Assembly: GCA_022818135.1 (NCBI GenBank)
Contig: JAFMSR010000001.1
Span: 10,063,213-10,127,212 of the forward strand
Source of the DNA: Saxidomus purpurata
Lineage: Eukaryota > Mollusca > Bivalvia > Venerida > Veneridae
DNA length: 64,000 nt
Direction: 5' to 3'
The position numbers and the translations under genes are program-made. How positions within the stretch are numbered: position 1 is the first letter of the stretch; every line of letters begins with the position of its first letter. This document shows, one piece after another, positions 16,615-26,768 of the stretch. The notes beneath the pieces were generated by a model, which was given only the letters and a program-made list of their open reading frames with translations, was not told where the DNA came from and did no database searches.

Positions 16615-17341
16615 CCATGGCACAACTCCTGTTGCCACTAAACTATTATATGACAATAATTAAATTTCACGATACTTATACACAAGCTACCTTAATCACA
16701 AATGTGCACTGAATCACCTTAAGAATAATCAAGAAAAAGAAAATTACTTAAATTTAAGTAAGATTCAGCTCAAGGTACAACACTACAAATTAACTGAGCA
16801 TTAGAAGTGTTTAAAGTGTAAAGCCACCATAAATTTCGTAAAAATGCTTCTACATCACAACCAAAACTTGACGTTCAGACAATAAAAGACACCTTAGCAT
16901 TATTACAGAAGATCTAAATCCTGATATGTATATGTTACTATACATTTTTTTAGATCAACACTAAGAATATGTGATTGAATCACTATAAGCCAAGAGACAT
17001 GCGGAATATCTTAATAAACACTGTAATTAAAAACAGTTATATATATATAAGCAGAATAACAATATTAGTGTTACGTGACTGATACAAATTCAAATAACAC
17101 TAAAGTAACACAAAATTCATTAGGTTAACTTAATAGCATTTCAGCTGTCACAATCTTTGAAGTCTAAATATGAGTCCTTTGAATAGTTTATCATATAAGT
17201 TTTCACTGTCATTCTCCACTCGAATAATTAAAGTTTCAACGTGTAATTAAAGTTCACTTTTTACATATCAAAGTTTCACAGCATTTAAAGCGCTTCCAAT
17301 TCGCACAATGTTATTAAATTAAATGTTTGTATAAATTTTCC

Positions 17342-18598
17342 TTATTTTTTAGAATTATGCTTCTTTGTGACGACAGATTTCAGCGTTGAGTTCTCCTTAT
17401 TTTCCTCCAACCGCGGCTTCTTCTCAGGTCTGGTGGCTGTGGAATCATCTCGCCTCACTTGCCTTCGCTGCTCGTCCGCAATGCGCTCTACAGCCCTGCT
17501 CAGTGTTCGGACTGAGTCCGCGATCGACTCCATTGCCTGTCCCAGATGACGGGTGGCTCTCACAGATGACTCCATGGCACATGTAACCTTACCAAGAGAC
17601 ACCTCCATGGCCTTTTCAAGGTGACCAAGCGTGGCGGTGATAGGCTTGTAGTGGTCGGCCATCAATTCTTCTACCGACCTCGTCTGGCACGCCTGGTCCG
17701 TCGTTGCACAGGTTGTTGGTGCGTGGTTCTTGGTAACATCTGGAGAAAAGTTCATGGGCTCATTATTCCCCAGTATCTGGTCAAGCACATTTTCCTCTAT
17801 GGTTGGATGACGGTTAAGTGGGGCTTCATGAGGGCTTTGTGTATGCCGGATTTCAGGTGTGTTTAGTGGGCTCAGTAACTGTCGCCTATTCACGTTGTTT
17901 GGCGTGGAGGCCCTGGTTGGCACGTACGTTGCCGTGGAGGGCGGAGCAAAGCCAGTCAGTGGCTGAAACGAAGGTAAAGACACCTGTGGTGTACCGAACA
18001 CGGTAGCCGTTAAAAAGTCCGAATCGGGTGCCGCTCCCTTATAGCTGGGTCTCACTGGGTCGTAAGCTGCAGTACTGATTTGACTTGTATCGAATAGACT
18101 GCTGATTGGCTGGCTAGTCATAGGCACTTTTGGCGGCATGAGGGAAGCCAACATGGCTGGAGTTACCTGCACTGTAATCAGGTCCTGTGACTTGTCTTCA
18201 GGCAGCGCTGGTACCGTATCATCAAAAGGATCTTCTGGGCGTGAGAAAAGTTCACCGGCCTGATCCTCCAAGGCAGCCTGTCTGAAATCGATCCCTTCCC
18301 GTATCTGCCTTGGATTCGGGTTCGCCACTAGGAACTTCCGAACATCTGCGCCAACACCTAGGCTGGTCGCCATCATAACATGTCGTTTGTAGGCAGTCAT
18401 ATGCTTCTCAAGTTGATCTCTTGAGGCACACCTAAACATACACAGGTTGCAGTAAAATGACGCCTCATCAAGAGCAAGGTGATGCTTCTGTACATGGTCT
18501 ACAACTCTGTAGCGTTCGGCAACGTACGACAACTTCCGGTTGCTGCAGTGTATACAGGTATACATTCTGCTGCGCCTCGGTGCTCTTTGAGATTCCAT
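17342..18598 (-). CDS. ORF3: two-zinc-finger coiled-coil protein in the env position (418 aa)
   Basis: This third gene of the retrotransposon has no envelope features (no signal peptide or membrane segment). Residues 15-40 hold C-x2-C-x16-H-x3-H and residues 50-73 C-x2-C-x12-H-x6-H, two C2H2-like fingers. Residues ~110-310 are proline/threonine-rich and probably disordered. Residues ~320-385 have heptad-like Leu/Ile/Ala/Val spacing (LGHLEKAMEVSLGKV to ERIADEQRRQ), a likely coiled coil. The tail is basic with a possible nuclear signal, RPEKKPRLE. A splice acceptor (TTATGCTTTCAG) ends six bases before the ATG, so a spliced subgenomic mRNA is plausible. 18599-18850 separates it from pol. Function unknown; chromatin or RNA binding is inference. 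Confidence 0.8.
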   Translation of the reverse strand: MESQRAPRRSRMYTCIHCSNRKLSYVAERYRVVDHVQKHHLALDEASFYCNLCMFRCASRDQLEKHMTAYKRHVMMATSLGVGADVRKFLVANPNPRQIREGIDFRQAALEDQAGELFSRPEDPFDDTVPALPEDKSQDLITVQVTPAMLASLMPPKVPMTSQPISSLFDTSQISTAAYDPVRPSYKGAAPDSDFLTATVFGTPQVSLPSFQPLTGFAPPSTATYVPTRASTPNNVNRRQLLSPLNTPEIRHTQSPHEAPLNRHPTIEENVLDQILGNNEPMNFSPDVTKNHAPTTCATTDQACQTRSVEELMADHYKPITATLGHLEKAMEVSLGKVTCAMESSVRATRHLGQAMESIADSVRTLSRAVERIADEQRRQVRRDDSTATRPEKKPRLEENKENSTLKSVVTKKHNSKK

Positions 18599-18850
18599 TG
18601 CAGCCTGAAAGCATAAATTGGGGATCCTTACTAGAGGTAAAAGAATGTGAACATTTTAGTTGAAAGATCTTCAGTCAGTCTTGGCGGAAACTTTGCTCAA
18701 CCAGAATGTAAGTTTAGCTGTTTTGATAACGTCGTGTGACCACCTTGAATTTCTACTTTTAAACTACGCTGCTACCTATTCTAGCGCTAATACGAAACAT
18801 GTATAGTGAAACTATCTAAAAGGAACCAGATACAGTGAACGTCTGGACAG

Positions 18851-21800
18851 TTACTGGATCTTAGGCTTTCCCTTCTTTAGGGGCTTGCTGGCTTTCTTTA
18901 ACCAATTTGGGACCTCATCACCTAAGTAATGTTTTAGTTTATCATGGTGGGCCATTCGGCTAGTCCCGCGTGCATCTAATTGCACGATATAAGTGACGGG
19001 CGACCTCTTTTCTTTGACAAGAAAGGGACCGTCGAACTTTCGTTCCAGCTTTGGTGTTATGCCTACTGTCTTAGCTTCATGCAACATCCAAACAATATCC
19101 CCGACATCATAGTTGGAGAAACAGCATTTCGCGTCGTAACGTTCTTTGCTGCGCTTAGCGCTGGTCTTCAGGTGTTTACGGGCTACTTCGTGGGCTTGAA
19201 CCATTTTGTCGCGAATCTCTTCTACATATTGAGAGGCCGAGACACGCCTATCTTCGTGAATGTAGCCATATGCGATGTCTGCAGGCATTCGAATTTCCCG
19301 ACCTAAACACATTAGGTTTGGAGTCAACTTTGTAGACTCATGTGGTGACGACCTGTATGCTCCAGCAATGCAACCTAGGTATAAATCCCAATCATCTTGG
19401 TCAACCAGGTAAGCCTTAATCATTGTTATAAGAGTTTTATTGAAACGTTCAGTTTGTCCATTACATTTTGGATTCCGTGGGCTGGTTCGAGTCTTCTTTA
19501 TCTCGAAAAGGTCACAAAGGTCCTTAAACAGCTTACTCTCAAAGGCTGCGCCCTGGTCGCTGTGTATGGACAGCGGTGCGCCCCACCGGGCAATGAACTC
19601 ATTCGCTAGTTTGAGTGCGCATTCTTCTGCCTTTTGAGTCTTAACAGCAACAACTTCAACATATTTCGTGAAGTGATCAGTCAGCACAAGGATGTACTTA
19701 TTCCTGTGCGGGGTCTCAGGGAGTGGCCCCAAGTAGTCAATTGCCAAAGTGTCCCATGGTGCACCGCTAGTCAAGTGACCCATTGGAGCTTTCGGTATAT
19801 GTCTAGGCATTTTGTCTGCTGCGCATACGTCACAGGACTGTACAAATAGACGAACACTATCCTTGAGCTCAAACCAATAGTACCTTTGAAGTATTGTCTG
19901 TGCTGTTCTTTTGACACCGAGATGACCTGAGAGTATTCCGTTATGCATTTGGTACATTATCTTCCTTTTGAAGCAATCCGGTGCAATCACCTGGAGATAC
20001 CTGTCGATGTTGTTAGCTTTAACAAACCTTTTATAGAGTACACCGTCCCTAAGCTCAAGGCTGTCAAATATAAGATGAAAGTGTCTTGTTGTGGGGCTCT
20101 CACCTTGCATGTCTGCATTTGAAGGTTTCTTGCCATTCTCTTTGGCCCTAATAATCGGAGCTATTTTTGGATCTGCCCTCTGTTTGCATCCCATCCACTG
20201 AGCGGCTCTGGTATCCAACCATGGTCTTAAAGTGTCCGCACTGGCATTAGCGGGACTAGGTGTGGTATGGTCGATCTGCCTGATGGGGTCTTTATCCAAT
20301 CTTGTTTCGTCGGCGGAGGTCATCTCAGTTTGAATTCCATTCGCATGTTTTGACGGGAGGTGTTGCATATCTTCTGCCCTTCTTTTGCATTTATTACATG
20401 GGCCACACCTCAAAGGTTCACTAGTGTCAATATCAGGACATTGACAATCTCTTGGTTGTGGGCATCTTGACAAAGCATCACAGTGCGGCTGTTTTTTACC
20501 TGGTCGGTATTCGATACTGAAGTCAAATGGCGCTAGTATTTCTATCCATCGCGCTATTTTCCCGTTGGGTTCCTTTAAAGAAAACAACCACACCAGAGCT
20601 TGGTGATCTGTGCGTACCAGGAACTTGCGCCCTAATAGGTATTGGCGGAAATACTGTATAAAATAAACTACAGCTAAAAGTTCCTTTTCTGTGATACAAT
20701 AGTTTCGTTCCGCTTTATTGAGAGCTCTGCTGGCGTATGATATAACTCTCTCGCGCCCCTCTTGGACTTGCGCCATCACACTTCCAATCCCTACTCCCGA
20801 AGCATCTGTGTCGAGTATAAACACGCCTGCGTCATTTAGAGGGAACCCAATTAGATCGGGACTAGTGAGTGCTAGCTTTATAGCTTGAAAGGCTTTGCTG
20901 CACGACTCAGTCCAGTGAAACACCGCATCTTTCTTCGTAAGATCGGTCAAAGGTCTGGCCATTTTTGCGAAGTCTTTGATAAACCGACGATAGTACGACC
21001 CCGTCGCCACGAATTGTTTAACTTGTTTTGCGTTCTGTGGCACCGGCCATCCCAATACCTTGGAGGTGTTAGTCGGGTCTGGGTGAATTCCTGCCTTCGA
21101 CACCACGTGACCTAAGAAGACAACTTCTGTTTGAAACATGTGACATTTGTCAGGACGCAGTTTTAGACCAGCTTGCTTCATTCTATCAAGTACCTGATCG
21201 ACTCTTTCTATGTGCTGTTCAAAGCCGTTTCCATAGACAATAATATCGTCAATATACACTAAGCATGTCTCCCATTGGAGACCTTGAAGGGCCAATTCCA
21301 TAGTACGCTGAAAGGTGCTGCTACTATTGTTTAATCCAAACGGCATTTTAGTCATCTCAAATTGACCAAATTTGCAGACAAATGAACTTTTAGGTACATC
21401 TTCCTGCTTTAGTGGTATTTGGAAATACCCGCTAGTCAAATCAAAGCTACTAAAAAGACTTGAACCGGCAACGGCGTCCAAACACTCTAGAACTCTCGGT
21501 AAGGGGAAACCATCAGGTTTTACTAAAGCGTTTACTCTGCGATAATCGACGCATGGTCTTATTGCTCCTGTTTTTTTTCTGACCAGAACTATTGGACTTG
21601 CCCAAGGAGAGGTACTTTTCTGTATCACTCCCTTCTTTATGAGGTCCTCTATAGCCTTCTTCTCTTCAGTTGCGTAAGCAAGTGGAACCCTTCTGGGGCG
21701 TTGCTTTATGGGCTGCGCGTCGCCAGTATTTATAGAGTGTTCTGCTAAATGTGTCGTTCCAAGGTCCCATTCGTCTTTAGAGAAGGTTTCTGAGTATTTT

Positions 21801-22840
21801 TTAAGTATACCTGCTATGACCTCCTGTTCGTCTGTTGACCTTCCCTTGGTTGATTGTTCAAACAAATCTTTAAGGTGTCCAGGAACTTGATCTTTATTAA
21901 CCTTTTGTATAGGGGGCATCTTCTTACTACTATTGCCTGTATTAACATCTACCCTGCAAATTCTGTTACGGTTATCTGTCTCTTCGGCATGCTCTTGTTC
22001 GGTAATGACGGTAACTATTTTATCGATCTTTTCAGCTGTCCCTATGTAAGCATATTGTCGTAGCTTAACTTCAGATGGTAGTGGGTTAAGTACCCTGATC
22101 TTGGTCGTTGCCGACCTATTGATGTCCACCACGGTAGCTCCCATAACCAGATGATATCTGTCGTTAAAGCCATCTGTTGGTTCTATTACGTAATCTGCAG
22201 CATTGTCTCGGTCGTCTTCTTCAATCCTTTCCACAAACACATCAACAAGAGCTTCCGATTTACCAGGCACGCTGACATCGTCTGCAACAAGCACCATTCT
22301 CACTTTTGGTTTCTTTGCTCTCGGTCTACAAGGTACTTCTTGACCTTGAAGTAGAGTAATATTCTTGCTCAGGAGTAAGTCTGCCGGACCCGTCTCGTCG
22401 TCCACTAATATATCGTAGCCTAACAAAGCTTCGTCCTCGATGTCGGCCACAATCATCTCCCTCTGCAATTGGAGCTGACCCAGTTTCATGTTAAATGTTG
22501 CTTTGCCTCTTTCTCGAATTGGGGAACCTCCCGCCCCTCTAAGGCAAGCAGAGCCTTCCAACTTTGGACGGACATCCTCACAAATCTTCTCATACACCCT
22601 GGATGAAAGAATCGACCTTGATGCCCCTGTGTCCATCGTATACACTAAGGGATTGTCCTGAACGTAGCCATCTACGTAAACACCATCATATAACTCTCTG
22701 GGCTGCTCCTTTATTTTTCCCGCTTTTGCAGACTTCCCCCCAACATGAGCTTCGTGCTCTACATCGGTGCTTTTGGCCTTATCGTCTTTATTTACTGGGA
22801 CCTCCCTTTGGCCGCAAGGGCTGGTCCTCTCATGTTTAAA
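18851..22840 (-). CDS. pol: Pol polyprotein: protease, reverse transcriptase, RNase H, integrase
   Basis: The frame is open from the slip site at 22840 to the stop at 18851. A GTG at 22645 is probably not a real start; expression is inferred by frameshift. Counting from 22645, the aspartic protease motif DTGAS is at residues 5-9. RT has FDLTSG near 402 and YIDD near 464-467. RNase H has DTDASG near 613, then TEKEL, RTDHQ and HCDALSR. The integrase zinc site has H901/H908 and C938/C941, and the catalytic triad is IDYLGPL, HSDQGAAF and NGQTERFN. The C-terminus has a GPY/F-like DGPFLVKEK and basic tail, with no chromodomain. All catalytic residues I can check are present, so it may be functional. 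Domain order is that of Ty3/Gypsy. Confidence 0.94.
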   Translation of the reverse strand, partial: FKHERTSPCGQREVPVNKDDKAKSTDVEHEAHVGGKSAKAGKIKEQPRELYDGVYVDGYVQDNPLVYTMDTGASRSILSSRVYEKICEDVRPKLEGSACLRGAGGSPIRERGKATFNMKLGQLQLQREMIVADIEDEALLGYDILVDDETGPADLLLSKNITLLQGQEVPCRPRAKKPKVRMVLVADDVSVPGKSEALVDVFVERIEEDDRDNAADYVIEPTDGFNDRYHLVMGATVVDINRSATTKIRVLNPLPSEVKLRQYAYIGTAEKIDKIVTVITEQEHAEETDNRNRICRVDVNTGNSSKKMPPIQKVNKDQVPGHLKDLFEQSTKGRSTDEQEVIAGILKKYSETFSKDEWDLGTTHLAEHSINTGDAQPIKQRPRRVPLAYATEEKKAIEDLIKKGVIQKSTSPWASPIVLVRKKTGAIRPCVDYRRVNALVKPDGFPLPRVLECLDAVAGSSLFSSFDLTSGYFQIPLKQEDVPKSSFVCKFGQFEMTKMPFGLNNSSSTFQRTMELALQGLQWETCLVYIDDIIVYGNGFEQHIERVDQVLDRMKQAGLKLRPDKCHMFQTEVVFLGHVVSKAGIHPDPTNTSKVLGWPVPQNAKQVKQFVATGSYYRRFIKDFAKMARPLTDLTKKDAVFHWTESCSKAFQAIKLALTSPDLIGFPLNDAGVFILDTDASGVGIGSVMAQVQEGRERVISYASRALNKAERNYCITEKELLAVVYFIQYFRQYLLGRKFLVRTDHQALVWLFSLKEPNGKIARWIEILAPFDFSIEYRPGKKQPHCDALSRCPQPRDCQCPDIDTSEPLRCGPCNKCKRRAEDMQHLPSKHANGIQTEMTSADETRLDKDPIRQIDHTTPSPANASADTLRPWLDTRAAQWMGCKQRADPKIAPIIRAKENGKKPSNADMQGESPTTRHFHLIFDSLELRDGVLYKRFVKANNIDRYLQVIAPDCFKRKIMYQMHNGILSGHLGVKRTAQTILQRYYWFELKDSVRLFVQSCDVCAADKMPRHIPKAPMGHLTSGAPWDTLAIDYLGPLPETPHRNKYILVLTDHFTKYVEVVAVKTQKAEECALKLANEFIARWGAPLSIHSDQGAAFESKLFKDLCDLFEIKKTRTSPRNPKCNGQTERFNKTLITMIKAYLVDQDDWDLYLGCIAGAYRSSPHESTKLTPNLMCLGREIRMPADIAYGYIHEDRRVSASQYVEEIRDKMVQAHEVARKHLKTSAKRSKERYDAKCCFSNYDVGDIVWMLHEAKTVGITPKLERKFDGPFLVKEKRSPVTYIVQLDARGTSRMAHHDKLKHYLGDEVPNWLKKASKPLKKGKPKIQ

Positions 22841-24447
22841 TTACTGGTACTTGTTGTTGTGGCATCACTTCTCTGCTCACGCTTAAATGCTGCTTTGTCG
22901 AGACAATTTCTGGCATAGTGGCCCTTTCTGTGACAGTTGAAACATTCAACATCACGGATTTTGTCGTCTAAAGGCTTCTTTCTTACATTTGGAGTTGTTC
23001 TCTGTGCTCCCTCTAGTCTTTCTAACCTTTCCATAATCTGTGATAGGATGTCATTTCCTTTCTGTGCTGAAGCTGTAGCCTCTTCTGTCTTTGGATTCTG
23101 TCTTTCACGATTAATTTCCGTTTCTTCCTTCTTGTGCGTCTTATAGTCGAATCGTCTTATGGCTGAGTAATTTTCCGACCGACTTACACTTGAGTAACTG
23201 TCATCATTGTCAGGTACAGTGCGTCTTGTGCCTTTTCTTGATCTTTTGTCATAATCACCCCTGCTGCGCATTTGGATCATGTTTACTACATGAAACACTG
23301 CCTCGTCGATATTTTCAGGCTCCTTGTGATACTCGACCTCAAATTTAATGTCTTCATCTAGCAATCCGTCTAAGAATCGTCTCACCAGGTCTTCGTCCCT
23401 TGTGCGCCTATCCCGATATCCGTGCGCCTTATCATAGAGCATCTTTAGCTCTGCTGCATATACCTCTGCCGTCTCACCATGCCTTTGTGATCGCCTACTG
23501 AATTTTGCCGCAAATGAACGCGCTGGTTCAATTACGCGATACCTGCTGTTCAACTCCTTTATAAGCTCTTTGTAGTTTGATAAAATCACGCGTGGAAGCT
23601 GACAAAAAACAAACTGCGCGGCTTGCCCTTCGATTTTTGGCAAAAGTTGGTCTAGCTTGTCTTCATGTGACCACCGGTACCTATCGGCAATGGCTTCGAA
23701 TCTAGCTATCCAGGTTGCCCAGTCTTCTCTACCTGTAAAGGCATTCATTTTCAAAGGTGTTCCACGATTGTGAAATCTATCGAATGATGGGATAGCATTG
23801 GGCCTTGGGGCTGGCATGTATTCTAAATATTCAGACTCTCTTGTTAGAGGTTGGTTATACTGGAAGTTTGGAACGGGTTCCCCTTGGTCAAAATACAACT
23901 GGTTTTGATTGCTATTGTAGGACACATTTCTACCAGCGGCCATGCCTGGCTGTAGGCTCGGTTGCACACCCTCGGGTTCGAAACCGGCCCGAACGTAAGA
24001 TGGGTTAGGAAGGTTATTGCTGGGAAAATGCTTATTCCGTTCTGTTGCGTTATTGCTAATAACTACTCTAGGCAACTGTCTGTTAGATTCGTTTTGAGTT
24101 GGGAAAGTCCCATGAGTGGTTCTACTTTCTTTGACATCTTTAAGGGTTTTTAATTCTTTTACCACGTCTTTTAAAACACCTGTGATATTATTTACCATGT
24201 TCTCAATGGCACCATTGTTATCATTACTACTCTGAATTTGGTCTGGCATAACCTGATCAGTATCAGGCACTTCGACATAAATATCTTCTTCCGAGGATAT
24301 AATGGACTGGTTATCATTGCAATCTGCGAACTGCATATTGTTCTGTACAAGTGACTCACAGTGGTTACTCTCGGTAGGTACGCTTGACATCAAGTTAAAG
24401 GTCACTTCCTCGTCACTCTGGATCTCGTCAGGTCTATTTTGGTTCAT
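22792..24447 (-). CDS. gag: Gag polyprotein of the retrotransposon (551 aa)
   Basis: Gag forms the particle that packages element RNA. Residues ~1-220 are polar and low-complexity. Residues ~230-400 look like a retrotransposon Gag/capsid domain (TGREDWATWIARFEAIADRY to FLDGLLDEDI). One CCHC zinc knuckle, CFNCHRKGHYARNC, is at ~502-515 for nucleic-acid binding. The ATG at 24447 is the first good start after the leader, 80 bases past the primer site. The stop is at 22794-22792. The pol frame overlaps the last 49 bases in the -1 frame, with a slippery heptamer at 22840-22834. The reading frame is intact. Confidence 0.92.
   Translation of the reverse strand: MNQNRPDEIQSDEEVTFNLMSSVPTESNHCESLVQNNMQFADCNDNQSIISSEEDIYVEVPDTDQVMPDQIQSSNDNNGAIENMVNNITGVLKDVVKELKTLKDVKESRTTHGTFPTQNESNRQLPRVVISNNATERNKHFPSNNLPNPSYVRAGFEPEGVQPSLQPGMAAGRNVSYNSNQNQLYFDQGEPVPNFQYNQPLTRESEYLEYMPAPRPNAIPSFDRFHNRGTPLKMNAFTGREDWATWIARFEAIADRYRWSHEDKLDQLLPKIEGQAAQFVFCQLPRVILSNYKELIKELNSRYRVIEPARSFAAKFSRRSQRHGETAEVYAAELKMLYDKAHGYRDRRTRDEDLVRRFLDGLLDEDIKFEVEYHKEPENIDEAVFHVVNMIQMRSRGDYDKRSRKGTRRTVPDNDDSYSSVSRSENYSAIRRFDYKTHKKEETEINRERQNPKTEEATASAQKGNDILSQIMERLERLEGAQRTTPNVRKKPLDDKIRDVECFNCHRKGHYARNCLDKAAFKREQRSDATTTSTSNLNMRGPALAAKGRSQ
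22798..22840 (-). promoter_or_regulatory. -1 ribosomal frameshift signal between gag and pol
   Basis: In sense the heptamer T TTA AAC (22840-22834) is in the gag frame. Six bases later comes a two-part hairpin: GGACC (22827-22823) pairs with GGTCC (22802-22798), and CCCTT (22820-22816) pairs with AAGGG (22808-22804). The pol frame opens exactly at the heptamer, because the TAA just upstream (22843-22841) is in that frame. A slip there yields the Gag-Pol fusion. Confidence 0.8.
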
Positions 24448-24526
24448 TGTTGGTTTCTACGAATAGAAGGGTAGCGTATATAAAAATCTGGATTCGGATC
24501 TCTGGATCTGTTTCATGGAATTTACA

Positions 24527-24545
24527 GATCCCACCGCTGCCACCA
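24527..24545 (-). other. Primer binding site, tRNA-Leu
   Basis: The plus strand reads GATCCCACCGCTGCCACCA, which matches the 3' end of an animal tRNA-Leu including its CCA tail. In sense this is complementary to the tRNA, five bases after the 5' LTR. This is where minus-strand DNA synthesis would be primed. Confidence 0.8.
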
Positions 24546-25411
24546 TAAGATGTTACGCTCCAGTGGTATGGGGCGCTTTCAGGGGCCTAATTATGAGGCC
24601 CGTAGGTTGCGTGACTAACTGTATGGGTAGTAAGGCTCAGTTGGTAGTTTGGTCTAAGTTCCACAGATTGCCGATCTTCTGGTCTGTCAGTGTGATCACT
24701 GGTCACGTGTAATGCCCTGTTGCTGCCAAGCGACTCTTCTATGTATAATGATTAAACTGCTGCCCAAAACTTCCGAGACTGCAGGCTATGATCGGACTGG
24801 TATACGGACAGAGCTTGATCACAATAAGTTAGGTAGCACCTAACTATTTAGAATGGACTCCAACTTACGCCCTAATGATTACAGGGGTTGACCAGGGTTG
24901 CTACTTGAACCGTAATTAAAAAGACTGAACACATCTAAAGTTTCATAGATTAACTTTAATGTTTGATCTTTTGTATGATTAATAAAAATAACTACAATAC
25001 GGTAACTACAAACACTATATGGATATGCCAAAGTATTCTACTATAATGTAGCCACTGTGGTCCCACGACTTATAGAGACAATTTTGTTAACAAAGTATAA
25101 AACTTTAATGTATGAAAGTCGCCGAACGTAATGTTTTCACAAACATTTGAAAGCTGAAGAGCTGACAACAATTACTGTCAAAATATCAATGAATGAGATC
25201 TAAAAGACTGTAATTCATTTTAAAAACCTACGTATGAAATAGTAATTTGTTGAATTAAATGAGTAAAAATACAGGCTGCTTCTAATAAAATTAAATGATC
25301 AACAAGCACTTAAAATAATTTAGAAATAAACGTATCCACACCTAACGTGAAATAAATGCAGCCTGTAGTACTGAAAGAAGCGCTGGAGTCCCAGAAATGA
25401 GTGGGAACGCA

Positions 25412-25422
25412 GTATTTATACT
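25412..25422 (-). promoter_or_regulatory. TATA box of the retrotransposon
   Basis: AGTATAAATAC in sense, inside the 5' LTR, with the equivalent in the 3' LTR at 15841-15851. Immediately upstream in sense is a ~120-bp stretch with repeated inverted GTGAGC/GCTCAC motifs, a likely enhancer block. The start site would fall near 25385-25392 if spacing is normal. Confidence 0.5.
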
Positions 25423-25429
25423 AAACAGG

Positions 25430-25555
25430 CTCACAGCACACAATTGTGAGGTTCACTGCCGAATACTGTGAGTTGTGAGCTGTGTGCTCACAATTCACAT
25501 TGTGGGCAGTGAGCATCAACTGCTCACGACTGTGGGATGTGTGCACACAACAGGT
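25430..25555. promoter_or_regulatory. GTGAGC/GCTCAC inverted-repeat cluster in LTR (also 15859-15985)
   Basis: At least six imperfect copies of CTCACA, TGTGAG, GCTCAC or GTGAGC alternate in both orientations over ~125 bp, next to the TATA box and on its upstream side in sense. This looks like clustered sites for a DNA-binding protein or a foldable RNA/DNA segment. The ORF crossing it is probably incidental. Confidence 0.4.
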
Positions 25556-26625
25556 GCTTGTTGCTGTACAAAGCGACCTCCAGGCTTTAATGAAAAACCG
25601 ACTTTTAATCAATAATAATAATTAAAAGACATTAACCTCATAAGTGCGCTTTCTGGAACCTTGAATCTGGTACATTTTGGTAATTTACGCAGTAAGACTA
25701 AAATTTAAATATACCGCCACTGTGGTTGCTACGCAACTGCTCACAGTTAAAAATAACATGGCGGACATAGTTCATAAACAGTGACAAAGACAAAATCAAA
25801 TGCATTAAATACAGAAATATAACTAGTGATTATTCAAAGTAACTGTGCAGGATTAATTCTTAACCTGGATTTAACACAACTGACTAGGAAATGTGACTAG
25901 AATTACATAAATAAATGTGTAGGACGGATAATCGTATATTCGCGAAAACCGGTGACAATCAACAAGATTCTGCCGTGGAAAACACAAGGAAATTAAAGTA
26001 TACTGGCACAATTACGTACGGTTGTGTTGCTGTTCTGTATAATTTGCAAGGGCAACAGCCAACTTTATGTGGTGTCGCCAGTAAAAATCATCAAAAAGAA
26101 AAACAGCCAGAGTGAAAGAAGAATGAAAGAAGAAAAAAGAATGAATGAGGTAACACCCTAGGACATTACAATATATGTGTCAAGGTTTAGCAGAGGAGAA
26201 AAAACAAGTTGTTTTCGTTGTCATAAAGCTGACGTGGGCGTGGGGTGAGAGAAATAGGTCAATATGCATCGTCTTCGGTCAATATTACATTCTTACAGGT
26301 CCGTAAAACGATACACTGATCGCAACATTGTTTATAACTGTATAATGTAATGAAAAAGCCACTGTGACTCTAATTTTAAAAAAAGAAAATAAAATGAAAA
26401 AAAAACGAATGGTCAAATTACTGTTATTTTCTATTTTATTATCAACACAGGCGCAAAGGTTAAAAAAAACACAATCTCAACGGGTCACCGACTGGAACGG
26501 GTAGGCCTACCTTTGAGATAACGATGCTGTATTTGTCATTAGAAGCTGATTAACAAATATCACATTTTACCTTGAATCAACCAATGACGGATTGACATAT
26601 TGCACACTCGCTTCAATTGAAATGC

Positions 26626-26768
26626 TATATAAATAGACAACTTTTAATTCAGCTCAGACCAAAAACTAGGTCAACCACATTAATGGACTCATTGGTCACC
26701 GTAGTTGACCCATTTTTCGATAATCAATCACAAGTTTTCGGCAAAAACTGACTAGAAATTGAAGTCAG
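26626..26768 (+). promoter_or_regulatory. Promoter with leader exon, tandem unit 1
   Basis: TATATAAATAG at 26626-26636, then TTCAGCTCAGACC at 26648-26660 with the likely start A at 26656, 30 nt from the first TATA T. The putative exon runs 26656-26768 and ends GAAGTCAG before gtaaat. The initiator is the same as that of gene copies A, B and C, although the TATA and exon body differ. Confidence 0.45.

Larger units (their letters stand above)
14980..26170 (-). mobile_element. Complete Ty3/Gypsy-type LTR retrotransposon (11191 bp)
   Basis: The element lies on the minus strand between two 1620-bp LTRs (TG...CA in sense). The flanking target site is ATAT on both sides, or AATAT if one terminal base is shared. 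In sense order it holds the 5' LTR, tRNA-Leu primer site, gag, frameshift signal, pol with protease-RT-RNase H-integrase, a third ORF and a polypurine tract. Integrase follows RNase H, the Gypsy order. By eye I count about three differences between the LTRs (near 15253, 16227 and 16591), so insertion was very recent. gag, pol and ORF3 have no internal stops. No chromodomain follows the integrase. Confidence 0.93.
24551..26170 (-). repeat. 5' LTR (sense) of the retrotransposon
   Basis: In sense it starts TGTAATGTCC and ends GAGCGTAACA. It is offset by exactly 9571 bases from the other LTR with no length difference. It contains the promoter at 25412-25422 and the GTGAGC-rich inverted-repeat cluster at 25430-25555. 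Confidence 0.93.

Noticed and set aside
18980..24153. Many plus-strand ORFs of 60-108 aa
   Set aside because: Antisense shadows of gag, pol and ORF3.
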